Notes: generated by a model from the sequence alone, not told the origin. 64,000 nucleotides of DNA from Vibrio sp. JC009 (GCF_029016485.1 NZ_CP092107.1:434001-498000), one strand, 5' to 3'. Shown: positions 9,803 through 19,160, numbered from the stretch's first letter. Program-made: numbers and translations.

Positions 9803-10804
9803 TTATTGCCTCACTTGTATCAGTACTTTTTGCTCACCCGGACTTCTTCCCAGAAAAGAAGTCCAGCCAAGCATGGAGCCACCGGAGCTAGCCAGCTGTA
9901 GCTGATAACTACTGGTGTCATCAAGAGCGAGTTCCAGGTCATAGGCCAATTGATCACGAAGAATAAACTCAACTAATTTACGCAAAGGTTCATATAGGTC
10001 GCCCGTTGGTAAAAACTGGACAAATCTTTCCCGGCTTAGTTTGCTGATACAGATAGTGAACTTTCCGCTACAGTCACGTATTGACTCTCCCAGCAATAAG
10101 CTTTCCCCAAGCAGAGCATTTCGACACCCAAGGGCAACACACTGTTCCGGTGGGATAGTCACTTTTCGTTTAACCCATTGCCAGATCTGCACATCAGTCA
10201 GGTCAAAACAGTGAGCAATAATGCCGGCAACAAACTGTGGCGAGCGACTTCTTCCTGCCAGCGTCCCCGCATAAGACAGCATCTTGCACCAGTTAATTGG
10301 CGTTTCTCCCCTTAAACGGGCGTTCCCTAACCCGACGATGGCAAACATATGCTCTGAAACCGGGTCGCCGGCATCTTGTTCAAAACGTATGTAATATCGG
10401 TACTTTCTCCATATCCGGTATAAAAGGGAAAGTAGTCTGTTATTAAAAAAATCTAAAAATGGCTGCTTTGTCCCTGGCGAGTTCTCATTAACCAACTGTT
10501 CGATGATAAAACCAGGCAGTGGCGAACATGCACCGGATAAACCCATAAAATTGGTATAAAGCAGTATACGTTCATTGCTGTCCCACTTTATTCCATGCAC
10601 ATCCGAAGTTGAGAATCCAAGACTTGGATTTGCACTGAATACGAGCCTGCTGTCTCTTTCCCACTCTTCTTCAGGGCTGATTGAGCTCAATTTTTGCAAC
10701 AACCAAACCAACTGATAGAAGTTGTAACTTTTTACGCAAGCTGGTAACTGCGTTGTTTTTTCACTGTCTACATAAGCGGCTGTATTCCTGATTGAATTCC
10801 CCAT
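9803..10804 (-). CDS. tssG: T6SS baseplate protein TssG (VasB)
   Basis: 333 residues, normal family length. Recognisable stretches are FYQLVWLLQKL near the N-terminus and the central region AGRSRSPQFVAGIIAHCFDL typical of the TssG fold. TssG pairs with two TssF copies and TssE in the baseplate wedge. The reading frame overlaps the end of tssF by 37 bases; the annotated ATG (10804) gives the conserved N-terminal helix, but a later in-frame start cannot be fully excluded. No unusual features. Confidence 0.92.
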   Translation of the reverse strand: MGNSIRNTAAYVDSEKTTQLPACVKSYNFYQLVWLLQKLSSISPEEEWERDSRLVFSANPSLGFSTSDVHGIKWDSNERILLYTNFMGLSGACSPLPGFIIEQLVNENSPGTKQPFLDFFNNRLLSLLYRIWRKYRYYIRFEQDAGDPVSEHMFAIVGLGNARLRGETPINWCKMLSYAGTLAGRSRSPQFVAGIIAHCFDLTDVQIWQWVKRKVTIPPEQCVALGCRNALLGESLLLGESIRDCSGKFTICISKLSRERFVQFLPTGDLYEPLRKLVEFILRDQLAYDLELALDDTSSYQLQLASSGGSMLGWTSFLGRSPGEQKVLIQVRQ

Positions 10805-12528
10805 CGGTATTTCTCATTGTTTGTCTGGTTTACCACAATAAGTTCGTGAAAAGAGTTGATACTTGCGTAAAGAGCAAAAAAGCGGCTCAACACCGTTCCG
10901 AACAGATATAGCTCTCCTTCAGATGCAAAGCCCTTTTGGTCTAAATGTATTGTTGTCTGAAGCCCTCTGACAGTCATACCCCGGATAATCTTATCCACCG
11001 GGTAGGATTCCACTTCCGATATCGCATCCAGCCTCATACGAGCCACTTTTTCCGCCTGGCGGTCAACACAAGCCTTAAAGTCATATGCCCGGAGCACACT
11101 ACAGAGCGCATCTTTCGACAGCAGGGATAAATAGTTTAAGGACAGATTAGAGATCAGAGTCCATAATAGACTTCCATCCAGAACCGGCCTAACAGACTGA
11201 GTTGGCTGCAGAATATTGTGAAACTTAACTGCTGAAGGTATATCCTCGGTATACTCACAAATGTCGCCAATGCCCAACTCAGCAGGTAACATTCTGTTTG
11301 TGCAGGTAAGAGAAACAGAAACGGCTTCATCTACACCAACAGACTCAGATTCATCTCCCCGGACAAAAGATAAAAAAGTGTCATAGCCGTCTCCCCGAAT
11401 GCTCTCTTTAACTCTGGAGCGGTAATATAAAGACACCCTATTGTTTGACCGCTCAACTTCATGCTGGAAGCTCTCAAACGGCAGATAGACTCTCCTTAAA
11501 CCGCCAGAGTGCGCAGAATCCTTTTTCTGCTTCCACCCAATCACCTGATTTACATAAAATATTTCATAATGACTGGAAAACCGGCTTGATGGCACTATCG
11601 CATATTCTGATTTACAGCCATTAAAGTCTATCGGTTCCGCATCATGTTCAAAAAGATTGACGACAGGTGTGCAGTAAAGCTGAAAACTGTCACGGGAAAC
11701 ACGAATATCCGTTGGCAATGTTTTGGTAAACCGAAATTTTAAGCTGAACTCATCCTCAATTTTATTGATGTGTTGTAGCCCCGAAATATCAATAAAATAA
11801 AAAGCTTGCGGAAAATAGAGAAACTCCTGAAATATACGATACCCTTCATATACGTTTTTAGGGTATGGCAGCAATGATTCACTTTCACTAAAGCCCACCA
11901 CCGAACAGACGCCATCCGGAAGCTCTGCTTCTTCTCCGTTAACCTCTATACTTATCTTTTTTAAGTGCTGATTCATCCATAGATATAGCATTTGAGCACT
12001 GTATTTATCACCACCAAGATAAAATCGCATTTTATCCATCTTTATTTTTTCACAACTCACTCCAGAATTAATCGAAAGGTTGATATTGATGCGACTAGAC
12101 TCCCTTGTGTGCTCAGCATAAACCTTGCTCAAAACTATTGGATATACTTCTACATCTCTGCAGGTTTTAAATTTACACTTAGTTCCAAGTACAGGCTTAC
12201 TCTCAACCGATGTTCCTCTTTGAATGATTTGATATTCACTGGTCATTTTTTCCGGTGAAAAAGCCAGAATACTCATACTGGGCACTGGCCGTAAATAATT
12301 TGGCCATAGCATATTAATAATGGAATGAGTCAGCTCAGGAAACTCATCATCAACTTTTTCCCGAAGCTTTGCACTTAAGAAAGCGAACCCTTCAAGCAGG
12401 CGTTCAACATCAGGGTCTGTCGTATTTCCATTAAGAAATCGAGCGAGTTGAGGGTATATTTCCGTAAACTCTTTCCCTTGCTCTTTGAGAAAAGTCAGCT
12501 CTTCTCTGAAGTACTTACTCTGGCTCAT
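10768..12528 (-). CDS. tssF: T6SS baseplate protein TssF (VasA)
   Basis: 586 residues. The N-terminus MSQSKYFREELTFLKEQGKE and the following DPDVERLLEGFAFLSAKLREK are the family signature, as is the C-terminal LYLFGTVLSRFFALYASINSF. TssF is the main structural subunit of the baseplate wedge in the cytoplasm. The ATG overlaps the tssE stop by 4 bases (ATGA), and the 3' end overlaps tssG by 37 bases. Full length with no breaks, so the baseplate set (TssE, F, G, K) in this cluster is intact. Confidence 0.95.
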   Translation of the reverse strand: MSQSKYFREELTFLKEQGKEFTEIYPQLARFLNGNTTDPDVERLLEGFAFLSAKLREKVDDEFPELTHSIINMLWPNYLRPVPSMSILAFSPEKMTSEYQIIQRGTSVESKPVLGTKCKFKTCRDVEVYPIVLSKVYAEHTRESSRININLSINSGVSCEKIKMDKMRFYLGGDKYSAQMLYLWMNQHLKKISIEVNGEEAELPDGVCSVVGFSESESLLPYPKNVYEGYRIFQEFLYFPQAFYFIDISGLQHINKIEDEFSLKFRFTKTLPTDIRVSRDSFQLYCTPVVNLFEHDAEPIDFNGCKSEYAIVPSSRFSSHYEIFYVNQVIGWKQKKDSAHSGGLRRVYLPFESFQHEVERSNNRVSLYYRSRVKESIRGDGYDTFLSFVRGDESESVGVDEAVSVSLTCTNRMLPAELGIGDICEYTEDIPSAVKFHNILQPTQSVRPVLDGSLLWTLISNLSLNYLSLLSKDALCSVLRAYDFKACVDRQAEKVARMRLDAISEVESYPVDKIIRGMTVRGLQTTIHLDQKGFASEGELYLFGTVLSRFFALYASINSFHELIVVNQTNNEKYRWGIQSGIQPLM

Positions 12529-12971
12529 GCAATATTAAAAACCCGGTAATGTCTGTTTTGATCCAGTAATAAATCTATCTGAACCCTATTATCTATCGCT
12601 TCACTATTTAATGTTGCCTCTATACGAAAACCCAGAGACAAAGGGGTTAAATAGTCAGGCTCTACGTAAACCAATACATCTTTTAGTCTGGGTTCATATT
12701 TTTTCAGGCACTCAAGAATCGCGAGCTTAATCCCAACCGATAATTCAGACGACTCCATGGTTGCATCGTTAAAATCAATCAATCCCAGTTGGGGAACACT
12801 TTCAGCCTCACCCGTGCGTGAGTTTAAGATAGCGGAAACATTGCGCTTAATAGACTCAAGTATCTGCAAAGGCTCTGGCGAGTTTCTCAGTGAGGCTTTA
12901 CCCGTGTTGTTTTCCAGACGTTCCAGGAAACCAACACCAAAGGCACTCTCTTCTGGTTCAATATAAGCCAT
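12525..12971 (-). CDS. tssE: T6SS baseplate protein TssE (gp25-like)
   Basis: 148 residues with the GPW/gp25 lysozyme-like fold: N-terminal FLERLENN, then SIKRNVSAILNSR and a C-terminal FRIEATL-RVQIDLLLD pair of strands. In phage and T6SS this subunit starts sheath polymerisation at the baseplate and has no enzyme activity. It begins 2 bases after the tssC stop and overlaps tssF by 4 bases. The start is supported by the conserved N-terminal length. Confidence 0.92.
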   Translation of the reverse strand: MAYIEPEESAFGVGFLERLENNTGKASLRNSPEPLQILESIKRNVSAILNSRTGEAESVPQLGLIDFNDATMESSELSVGIKLAILECLKKYEPRLKDVLVYVEPDYLTPLSLGFRIEATLNSEAIDNRVQIDLLLDQNRHYRVFNIA

Positions 12972-12973
12972 TA

Positions 12974-14449
12974 CTATGCCTGATCTAACCTGCCTACCAG
13001 AGATAACTCAAAGCTTGCTCCCATATACTTAAAGTGAGGGCGCACACAAAGCGTTACCTGATACCAGCCAGGGTTACCTTCCACATCATGAACCTCAATT
13101 CTTGCGGATCTCAGAGGCCTTCTGCTGCGAACATCTGCTGGCGGATTTTCCTGGTCCGCAACATATTGCCTGATCCAGCCATTCAACTCGCGTTCTAAAT
13201 CCTGGCGTTCTTTCCAGGCACCAATCTGCTCTCTTTGCAGCACTTTTATATAGTGGGCCAGGCGGTTGATTATCATCATGTAAGGTAACTGGGTACCAAG
13301 CTTATAGTTGGTTTCGGCTTCCTTTCCCTCTTTCGTAGCAGGAAATATCTTTGGTTTTTGAATCGAGTTAGCCGAGAAAAAAGCGGCATTATCACTTCCC
13401 TTGCGCATTGTAAGGGCAATAAAACCTTCTTCGGATAATTCAAATTCCTTCCTGTCTGTAACAAGAACTTCTGTCGGGATTTTGCTCTGTAAGGCTCCCA
13501 TCGATTCAAATACATGAACCGGAAGATCCTCTACTGCTCCCCCGCTCTGCGGACCAATAATATTCGGACACCAGCGGTACCTGGCAAAGCTGTCTGTAAG
13601 GCGGGTGGCAAATGCAAAGGCGGTGTTCCCCCAGAGGTAATGCTCATGTGACTGGCTTACCTCTTCAGAATAGTTGAATGACTTAATTGGGTTCTCTGTC
13701 CGGTCATAGGGCATACGCAGTAAGAATCGTGGCGCTGTCAGGCCAATGTATCTGGCATCTTCGGACTCTCTTAAAGCCCGCCATTTCGCGTATTTGGGAC
13801 CTTCAAATATGGATTTGATATCTTTAATATTCGGAAGCTCTTCAAAAGACTCAATACCAAAAAACTCAGGTCCGACACTTGAAATAAATGGAGAGTGAGA
13901 CATCGAGCCTAAGGCTGCCATATACTGAAGCAACTTTATATCCGGAGTTGATGGAGTAAAGGCGTAGTTTCCTATAATTGCGCCAGTGGGTTCACCACCA
14001 AATTGCCCATAACCTGCTGAATACACGTGCTTATATAGCCCGGATAAAGAAATTTCCGGGGCAAACTCAAAGTCCTCCAGAAGCTCTTCTTTGGTCACGT
14101 GCAAAATATCGACCTTGTTGTTTTCTCTGAAATCCGTTCTTTCAATAAATAGCTTAAGGCCTCTCCAGGAAGATTCCAGTTGCTGGAACTCCGGATGATG
14201 AAGAATCTCATCCATTTGAGCACTTATCTTTCTATCCAATTCAAGCAGCATCTGATCAACCAGTCCTTTATTTACCGGATCCTGAGCTTTATTTGTATCG
14301 ATCAAATTGCTGATAAATGCCGCCACGCCTTTTTTCGCTATATCATAGCTCTCTTCATTTTGTGTTATTCGCGTTTGTGCCATTATTTCGTCAAGCAGAC
14401 TAATCTCAGCCACCTGCGAGTTTCCTGCGATCAACTCTTTTTCAGACAT
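12974..14449 (-). CDS. tssC: T6SS contractile sheath large subunit TssC (VipB)
   Basis: 491 residues from ATG 14449, selected because AGGA lies about 9 bases upstream and the length matches VipB; a longer frame back to 14527 would overlap tssB. Typical stretches are HPEFQQLESSWRGLKLFIE near residue 90, EPTGAIIGNY, GAVEDLPVHVF and the C-terminal YQVTLCVRPHFKYMGASFEL. With TssB it builds the contractile cytoplasmic sheath. The 40-base gap after tssB is the largest in the operon and is where expression of the two sheath subunits could be adjusted. Confidence 0.96.
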   Translation of the reverse strand: MSEKELIAGNSQVAEISLLDEIMAQTRITQNEESYDIAKKGVAAFISNLIDTNKAQDPVNKGLVDQMLLELDRKISAQMDEILHHPEFQQLESSWRGLKLFIERTDFRENNKVDILHVTKEELLEDFEFAPEISLSGLYKHVYSAGYGQFGGEPTGAIIGNYAFTPSTPDIKLLQYMAALGSMSHSPFISSVGPEFFGIESFEELPNIKDIKSIFEGPKYAKWRALRESEDARYIGLTAPRFLLRMPYDRTENPIKSFNYSEEVSQSHEHYLWGNTAFAFATRLTDSFARYRWCPNIIGPQSGGAVEDLPVHVFESMGALQSKIPTEVLVTDRKEFELSEEGFIALTMRKGSDNAAFFSANSIQKPKIFPATKEGKEAETNYKLGTQLPYMMIINRLAHYIKVLQREQIGAWKERQDLERELNGWIRQYVADQENPPADVRSRRPLRSARIEVHDVEGNPGWYQVTLCVRPHFKYMGASFELSLVGRLDQA

Positions 14450-14489
14450 GCCTGTATTCCTAACTGTTAAAATACCCATTAAAATGTTT

Positions 14490-15005
14490 TTAAATTTGAT
14501 TCTCAGGTGTTTTATCTGATTCACCAATAAGGTTTAATTCGCTCAGTAATTGATCTCTCGACTCTTCAGAACTTAATATTTCCTGAAGGCACTCTCTAAA
14601 AGACGGGATGTTTCCTAAAGGTCCTTTTAAGGCAACCAGTGCATCTCGCAACTCTACAAGTTTCCTTAACTCAGGTACCTGATGAGCAACCGCATCGGGA
14701 GCAAAATCCTGCAGGGATTTGAAGTCTATATTCACCGTCAACTCCGCATCTTTTTCCTCAGATAGCCTATTCTTAACACTGGCTTTAAGGTTAAGAGCGC
14801 TCTCCTTCATTACTGACTCAAAGTTATTTTTGTCAATGGATACCAGCTCTCTTTCTTCTAATGCGTTTTCTTCAGCATGCCCTTTGAAGTCACCAACAAT
14901 TAACGTTTTTAAAGGTAACTCAACTTCAGCCTGAGCATCGCCCGTAGCAGGAATATATTTAATATTAATACGCTCTTTAGGAGCGACACTACCTTCTTTA
15001 GACAT
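14490..15005 (-). CDS. tssB: T6SS contractile sheath small subunit TssB (VipA)
   Basis: 171 residues; begins MSKEGSVAPKERINIKY and carries LPLKTLIVGDFKG, the conserved TssB N-terminal motif, and an acidic C-terminus. It pairs with TssC to form the sheath recognised by ClpV. It is the first gene of the T6SS operon, with about 500 bases of AT-rich DNA upstream that should hold the operon promoter. In V. cholerae a PAAR gene and one other gene precede vipA; here the T6SS cluster starts directly at tssB. Confidence 0.95.
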   Translation of the reverse strand: MSKEGSVAPKERINIKYIPATGDAQAEVELPLKTLIVGDFKGHAEENALEERELVSIDKNNFESVMKESALNLKASVKNRLSEEKDAELTVNIDFKSLQDFAPDAVAHQVPELRKLVELRDALVALKGPLGNIPSFRECLQEILSSEESRDQLLSELNLIGESDKTPENQI

Positions 15006-15520
15006 TTAGTACTCCGATAAATTTAAGGTCGGCATTTATATTTACCAAATCAAATACTGTTTTACACCTTGACTATAAATCTATTTTTACCCTAAACCGT
15101 AAGTTTATGTCGAACACAGTCTATTAAGTCTGCGATCTGAACGAGATTAATTATAAACATAAGTGAAGCTGCATATTCTTATAAATAGTATGAACTTACC
15201 GGTGAGAATTATTACTGATAGAAAGTTCATTTATTTCTTAGAGTTCACAATTTAAACAGCGATCGAAAAATATAATACTATTTGTCAGTCATTTTATATT
15301 TTATTTGAATACAAAAGTTATTTTGTCATATCCCATTAACACCATGTATCTGGCTCAGGACAAATACCATCTTGCCTGCTCTGGGTAACGTCCCAATGCT
15401 GCTATTGCTTGCAGCATCCCCCCCGGTATACCAGATTCGTGTGTCAGGCTAAAAATGTTGCTTGGAAAATGTTAGAATCCGCCACTGCAATAAAGAAAAT
15501 GATTTAAGGTCTCAAATCGA
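15006..15520 (+). other. Intergenic region between divergent tssB and rbgA
   Basis: 515 bases without a convincing gene. The half next to tssB (15006-15330) is very AT-rich and should contain the T6SS promoter on the minus strand. A search by eye for a sigma-54 -24/-12 element reading towards tssB (GCAA-N5-GTGCCA on the plus strand) found none. The half next to rbgA is more GC-rich and contains the foldable element described separately at 15348-15436. No IS end or tRNA was seen. Confidence 0.6.
15348..15436. other. Foldable GC-richer element, candidate structured RNA
   Basis: In otherwise AT-rich DNA this stretch can form a three-way junction: closing stem ATCTGG (15348-15353) with CCAGAT (15431-15436); a second stem GGAC/GTCC (15358-15361, 15390-15393) continued by TACC/GGTA (15365-15368, 15384-15387); and a perfect 7-bp hairpin ATGCTGC/GCAGCAT (15396-15402, 15411-15417), followed by a run of seven C. 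On the plus strand it ends about 85 bases before rbgA. I do not recognise a known riboswitch or small-RNA family. Strand and function are unknown; it could be a leader, a small RNA or a palindromic repeat. Confidence 0.35.
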
Positions 15521-16465
15521 ATGATTAATAACTCCATACAGTGGTTTCCGGGCCATATGCACAAGGCTCGCAAGGAAATCGAAGAGGTAGTTCCTCAAAT
15601 TGATGTCATCATTGAAGTACTGGATGCACGGATTCCGTTTAGCAGTGAGAATCCAATGATCTCCGATATCCGTGGTGATAAGCCTTGTGTGAAAGTGTTG
15701 AACAAGCGAGACCTGGCTGATCCTGAGCTGACTGAACTCTGGATAGAGCACTTTGAAAAAGAACAGGGTGTCAAAGCAATGGCCATTACCACTTCCAATC
15801 CTCAGGAAGTGCACAAGATTATGGAACTGTGTCGCAAACTGGCGCCGCACCGTGAAGCCATGGGAAAAAACATCCGTACCATGATTATGGGCATACCGAA
15901 TGTTGGTAAGTCCACCATTATTAATACGCTGGCAGGTAAAACCATTGCACAAACCGGTAACCAGCCAGCGGTAACCCGGCGCCAGCAACGAATCAACCTG
16001 CAAAATGGCATTGTTCTTTCCGATACTCCGGGAATACTGTGGCCAAAAGTAGAAAACCCTCATAGTGGCTTCAGGTTGGCAGCGACAGGCGCAGTGAAAG
16101 ATACGGCCATGGAATATGATGAAGTTGCCTTCTACACCGTAGAATATCTGGCTAAGCAATACCCTCACCTTCTGCTGGAAAGATACCAGCTGGAGTCACT
16201 GCCAGAAACCGAGATTGAGCTGATGGAAGCGATTGGTACAAAGCGTGGATGTCTGCGTGCCGGTGGTCGTGTTGATTTACATAAGGCATCTGAAATTCTG
16301 CTTCATGAATTGCGCAGCGGCACACTTGGGAAAGTCACCCTTGAGTTACCAGAAATGATCACTAAAGAGCTGGTTGAGGTTGAACTTGAGGCAACCAGAA
16401 AAGCGGAAGAGAAAGCCAGGAAAAAAGAAGAACGGCGCAAGCGCTATTTAAAAAACAAGCGCTAA
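15521..16465 (+). CDS. rbgA: Ribosome biogenesis GTPase RbgA/YlqF
   Basis: 314 residues with the circularly permuted GTPase order: G4 NKRD at 61-64, then G1 GIPNVGKST at about 124-132, then G3 DTPG at 168-171. The N-terminus QWFPGHMHKARKEIEE is the family signature. The C-terminus ends in a highly basic tail (KKEERRKRYLKNKR) suited to rRNA binding. It promotes late assembly of the large ribosomal subunit. The gene is monocistronic: a strong terminator follows directly, and its neighbours are the divergent T6SS operon and a protease gene. Confidence 0.95.
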   Translation: MINNSIQWFPGHMHKARKEIEEVVPQIDVIIEVLDARIPFSSENPMISDIRGDKPCVKVLNKRDLADPELTELWIEHFEKEQGVKAMAITTSNPQEVHKIMELCRKLAPHREAMGKNIRTMIMGIPNVGKSTIINTLAGKTIAQTGNQPAVTRRQQRINLQNGIVLSDTPGILWPKVENPHSGFRLAATGAVKDTAMEYDEVAFYTVEYLAKQYPHLLLERYQLESLPETEIELMEAIGTKRGCLRAGGRVDLHKASEILLHELRSGTLGKVTLELPEMITKELVEVELEATRKAEEKARKKEERRKRYLKNKR

Positions 16466-16473
16466 ACCTGAAA

Positions 16474-16504
16474 GGCATCCATTTGAGAAATGGATGCCTT
16501 TTTT
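16474..16504 (+). terminator. Rho-independent terminator of rbgA
   Basis: Stem GGCATCCATTT/AAATGGATGCC (16474-16484 with 16488-16498) and a run of six T. It lies 9 bases after the rbgA stop codon. Confidence 0.92.
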
Positions 16505-16658
16505 AATACCCGTTTTGCACCCAGATAAACTTCTTCGTAACGACTCCTGCTTTTTAACTCCCTCGCACTTAATAAAAAAAGTTTTCAGCCATTTCATATT
16601 GTCTTTACTTTGCACACTAACCGTCTGAGAACTGTATCCCCTTGCAAAGAAGTAACGC

Positions 16659-16756
16659 TTATAACCCTATAACAGCATGAAATTGCTGACTTTTACTCTC
16701 AGAGATAGTTTACGCCAACCAGCGACTTTTGCTGGTAATAACTTAAGGTGAAAACT
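16659..16756 (+). promoter_or_regulatory. Duplicated promoter/leader of first C25 protease gene
   Basis: This stretch is recognisably repeated before the second protease gene (19302-19401). Candidate -35 TTGCTG (16683-16688) and -10 TAGTTT (16706-16711) are separated by 17 bases in both copies. Next comes a hairpin ACCAGC/GCTGGT (16718-16723, 16731-16736) with a 7-base loop. In the second copy the stem is ATCAGC/GCTGAT: a C-G pair has become T-A on both sides, so pairing is kept. AAGGTG (16746-16750 area) is the ribosome site for ATG 16757. The hairpin may stabilise the mRNA 5' end; that is inference. Confidence 0.55.
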
Positions 16757-19111
16757 ATGAAGAGACTGCAAACACGGTTATCCCTGCTGACTCTAGCGCT
16801 GTTGGCAACGCCGGTTATAGCTGATGGTCACGTCGATCTGAAACTGGAAAATCTGAATAAGATCACTTTTTCCCAGCAAAGACCCGATGCCGAACTGGAT
16901 GAAAAAAAAGGCGCCATTTTTGAAATCGAGCGCAATGATGAAGGCGCTTACTTTATTGGCTATATTAACTCTTTCGAAAAAGCGGAAGTCACATTAGGTG
17001 GCAAAAGCTATACCCGGATTCGTCTCCCTAATGCGTCCAGTGATGCTGAAGAAGGTGCACCAGAAATTGAGTCTTACCGGAAAATGGTTGAACTTCCGAG
17101 CAATACTCAGGTAAAGGTAAAAATCAGAGAAGAGAGCATAGTGTGGAGTGAAACATACAACCACATCCTGCTAAACCCTATGCAGCCACCCGTACCTGAT
17201 GTTGTTGAAGCAGAAACCGGCTACCGCCCCGATCTGAACATGCCGTTTGTCGAGGATGAACAGAGCTACCAGCAAGAATTAGCTGAAAAGCCACTAATAG
17301 AAATAGAGCAGATCATTAAAAGCCGGAACAAAAACATCGCGGTTCTTAAGTTCAATCCGATACGCTATAACCCGCTAACCCAGGAGTTACGCATTGTCTC
17401 TCAGATCCACTTTGACCTGGTCTTTCAAAAAAGTGAATCTCAAGAAGAGAAGCAGGCTTTCAGACAGGAACAGGCTGACCACAACAGGCCTGTTCCTGTT
17501 ACTGCTGAAAATGCGGATTATCTGATAGTGACCCCAAACCAGTACAGAGCCACACTACAACCATTTGTCGAATGGAAGAAAAAGCTTGGTTATAAAGTCT
17601 TTGTTGCATCGCTAAACCATACCGGAACGACTTATGACAGTATCAAGCGTTACCTGACCAACGCATACCGTGCCCAAAGAGCAACAAGGTATGTTTTGCT
17701 TATCGGAGATCATGAACACCTTCCTGCAAAGCAGATCGTCGGTCACCCATTCCATGACAATGGTGTTCCAGGCTCTCACCGCTGGCATACAGACTTTGAT
17801 TACAGCCTCCTGACCGCAAATGACTACATCCCTGACGTCGCTCTTGGCAGGATGCCGGTAGATAATGCAAGCCAGCTAAAAATGCTGTTGGATCGCTCCA
17901 TCAAATACCAAAAAAATCCGCCTCGTGACGGGAAATTCAACCACGCTTTGTTAGCCGGACAGTTTCAGGACAAAGCAGATAAAGAGGCGCTCGACGGCAT
18001 AGCTGCACGCATGTTTATGGAAGACCTTCACCGCGCTGCAGATTTTATCGGCCCGGACTATGACTTCTTTGCCGATAGTGTAGAAAATCCGGACCCATAC
18101 AATAAACGCTATCACGTTCACACGGCACTCTACTGGGAAGGAGGGCTGACAGATTCGCAGGGACTGTTCAGGGATCTGAAATACGGCGGATGGGAATACG
18201 GCAGCGGACGCGTTACGCCTCCGGAAAAAATTCCCGAAGTATGGCTGCAAATGGGTGCCGGCGACAATCAGGATATTTCCCGCATCATCAATAACGGAGT
18301 CGGTTTTGTGCTACACAGAGACCATGGTTATGGCGGCGGTAGCGGATGGGCGCACCCACACTACACTTCTGATCACACAAGATCATTAGCCAACGACCAC
18401 ACATACCCTTTTGTCTTCAGCCTAAACTGTGCAACCGGCTGGTTTGACGGTCAGGACTCCTTTGCCGAATCCTGGGTACTGAACCCGGACAGAGGCGCAG
18501 TTGCTTTTATCGGAGCAGCCAGAGTAAGTTATTCCGGATTTAACGACCTGTTCCATGTAGGTTTATTAGACTCGTTCTGGGAAGATTACGACAACTCCTG
18601 GCAAAGCACATTCTATGAGCCGTCCTGGCGTCCTGCCATTGCTATGAATCGTGCAAAAGAGCGGGTATTTGCTCAATATGGCTTCCAGGGAAGACCGCTG
18701 CTCACCGCAAGACTGTTTAACTATCTTGGCGATCCGGAGCTTGAGCTACGCACCAAGGCTCCGTTTGAGTTTGACGTTGACCACGAGCACACAGTAGAAA
18801 AAGGCAAGCCGGTCAATTACTTTGTCACCGTTACCTCTGCCAATGGCCCGGTTCCGGACGCTGAAGTCACAATCGCACTGGCAGACAACAACTACCAGAC
18901 ACAAACAACCACCAGGCTGGGTGAAGTGGTGTTCCACAACATTAACCCGAGGCAGAACTTTACCGTAACCGTAAACAAGCACAATGCCGTGCCGTATGTC
19001 TCGGAGGTCAAGCTTAAAGGTAATTCAGCACCTTCTGGTGGCAGTACAGGCTTATGGTCAATATTGTTTACAGGTTTTGCTTTAGTTGCCCGAAGAAAAG
19101 CCAGACGATAA
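16757..19111 (+). CDS. Secreted gingipain-like C25 cysteine protease, copy 1
   Basis: 784 residues from ATG 16757 (a GTG 9 bases earlier overlaps the ribosome site and is not preferred). A signal peptide ends near VIADG; residues about 25-230 resemble a C25 propeptide; the catalytic domain follows, with candidate catalytic His520/His523 (VLHRDHGYGGG) and Cys558 (FSLNCATGWFD). An Ig-like domain (PVPDAEVTIALADNN) comes next. The tail SGGSTGLWSILFTGFALV-ARRKARR has the Gly-Gly, hydrophobic helix and Arg-rich end of GlyGly-CTERM sorting signals cut by rhombosortase, so the enzyme is probably sent to the surface by type II secretion. Substrate unknown. Confidence 0.85.
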   Translation: MKRLQTRLSLLTLALLATPVIADGHVDLKLENLNKITFSQQRPDAELDEKKGAIFEIERNDEGAYFIGYINSFEKAEVTLGGKSYTRIRLPNASSDAEEGAPEIESYRKMVELPSNTQVKVKIREESIVWSETYNHILLNPMQPPVPDVVEAETGYRPDLNMPFVEDEQSYQQELAEKPLIEIEQIIKSRNKNIAVLKFNPIRYNPLTQELRIVSQIHFDLVFQKSESQEEKQAFRQEQADHNRPVPVTAENADYLIVTPNQYRATLQPFVEWKKKLGYKVFVASLNHTGTTYDSIKRYLTNAYRAQRATRYVLLIGDHEHLPAKQIVGHPFHDNGVPGSHRWHTDFDYSLLTANDYIPDVALGRMPVDNASQLKMLLDRSIKYQKNPPRDGKFNHALLAGQFQDKADKEALDGIAARMFMEDLHRAADFIGPDYDFFADSVENPDPYNKRYHVHTALYWEGGLTDSQGLFRDLKYGGWEYGSGRVTPPEKIPEVWLQMGAGDNQDISRIINNGVGFVLHRDHGYGGGSGWAHPHYTSDHTRSLANDHTYPFVFSLNCATGWFDGQDSFAESWVLNPDRGAVAFIGAARVSYSGFNDLFHVGLLDSFWEDYDNSWQSTFYEPSWRPAIAMNRAKERVFAQYGFQGRPLLTARLFNYLGDPELELRTKAPFEFDVDHEHTVEKGKPVNYFVTVTSANGPVPDAEVTIALADNNYQTQTTTRLGEVVFHNINPRQNFTVTVNKHNAVPYVSEVKLKGNSAPSGGSTGLWSILFTGFALVARRKARR

Positions 19112-19132
19112 CGGTAAGTTAACCAAAACGAA

Positions 19133-19160
19133 AGAAGAGGTGCATATATGAGCCTCTTCT
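19133..19160 (+). terminator. Weak terminator-like hairpin after protease copy 1
   Basis: Stem AGAAGAGG/CCTCTTCT (19133-19140 with 19153-19160), followed by TATTGT rather than a clean T run. It lies 22 bases after the stop codon. It may end copy 1 transcripts incompletely. Confidence 0.55.

Noticed and set aside
15006..15200. Sigma-54 promoter before tssB
   Set aside because: No GCAA-N5-GTGCCA (minus-strand -24/-12) could be found.
15512..16168. 218-codon minus-strand ORF
   Set aside because: Lies antisense within rbgA, which has all GTPase motifs; no ribosome site or recognisable protein.
16677..16751. 24-codon upstream ORF (MKLLTFTLRDSL...) in the first protease leader
   Set aside because: In the second leader an extra T shifts the frame, so only MKLLTF is shared; the conserved bases are better explained as a promoter and hairpin.
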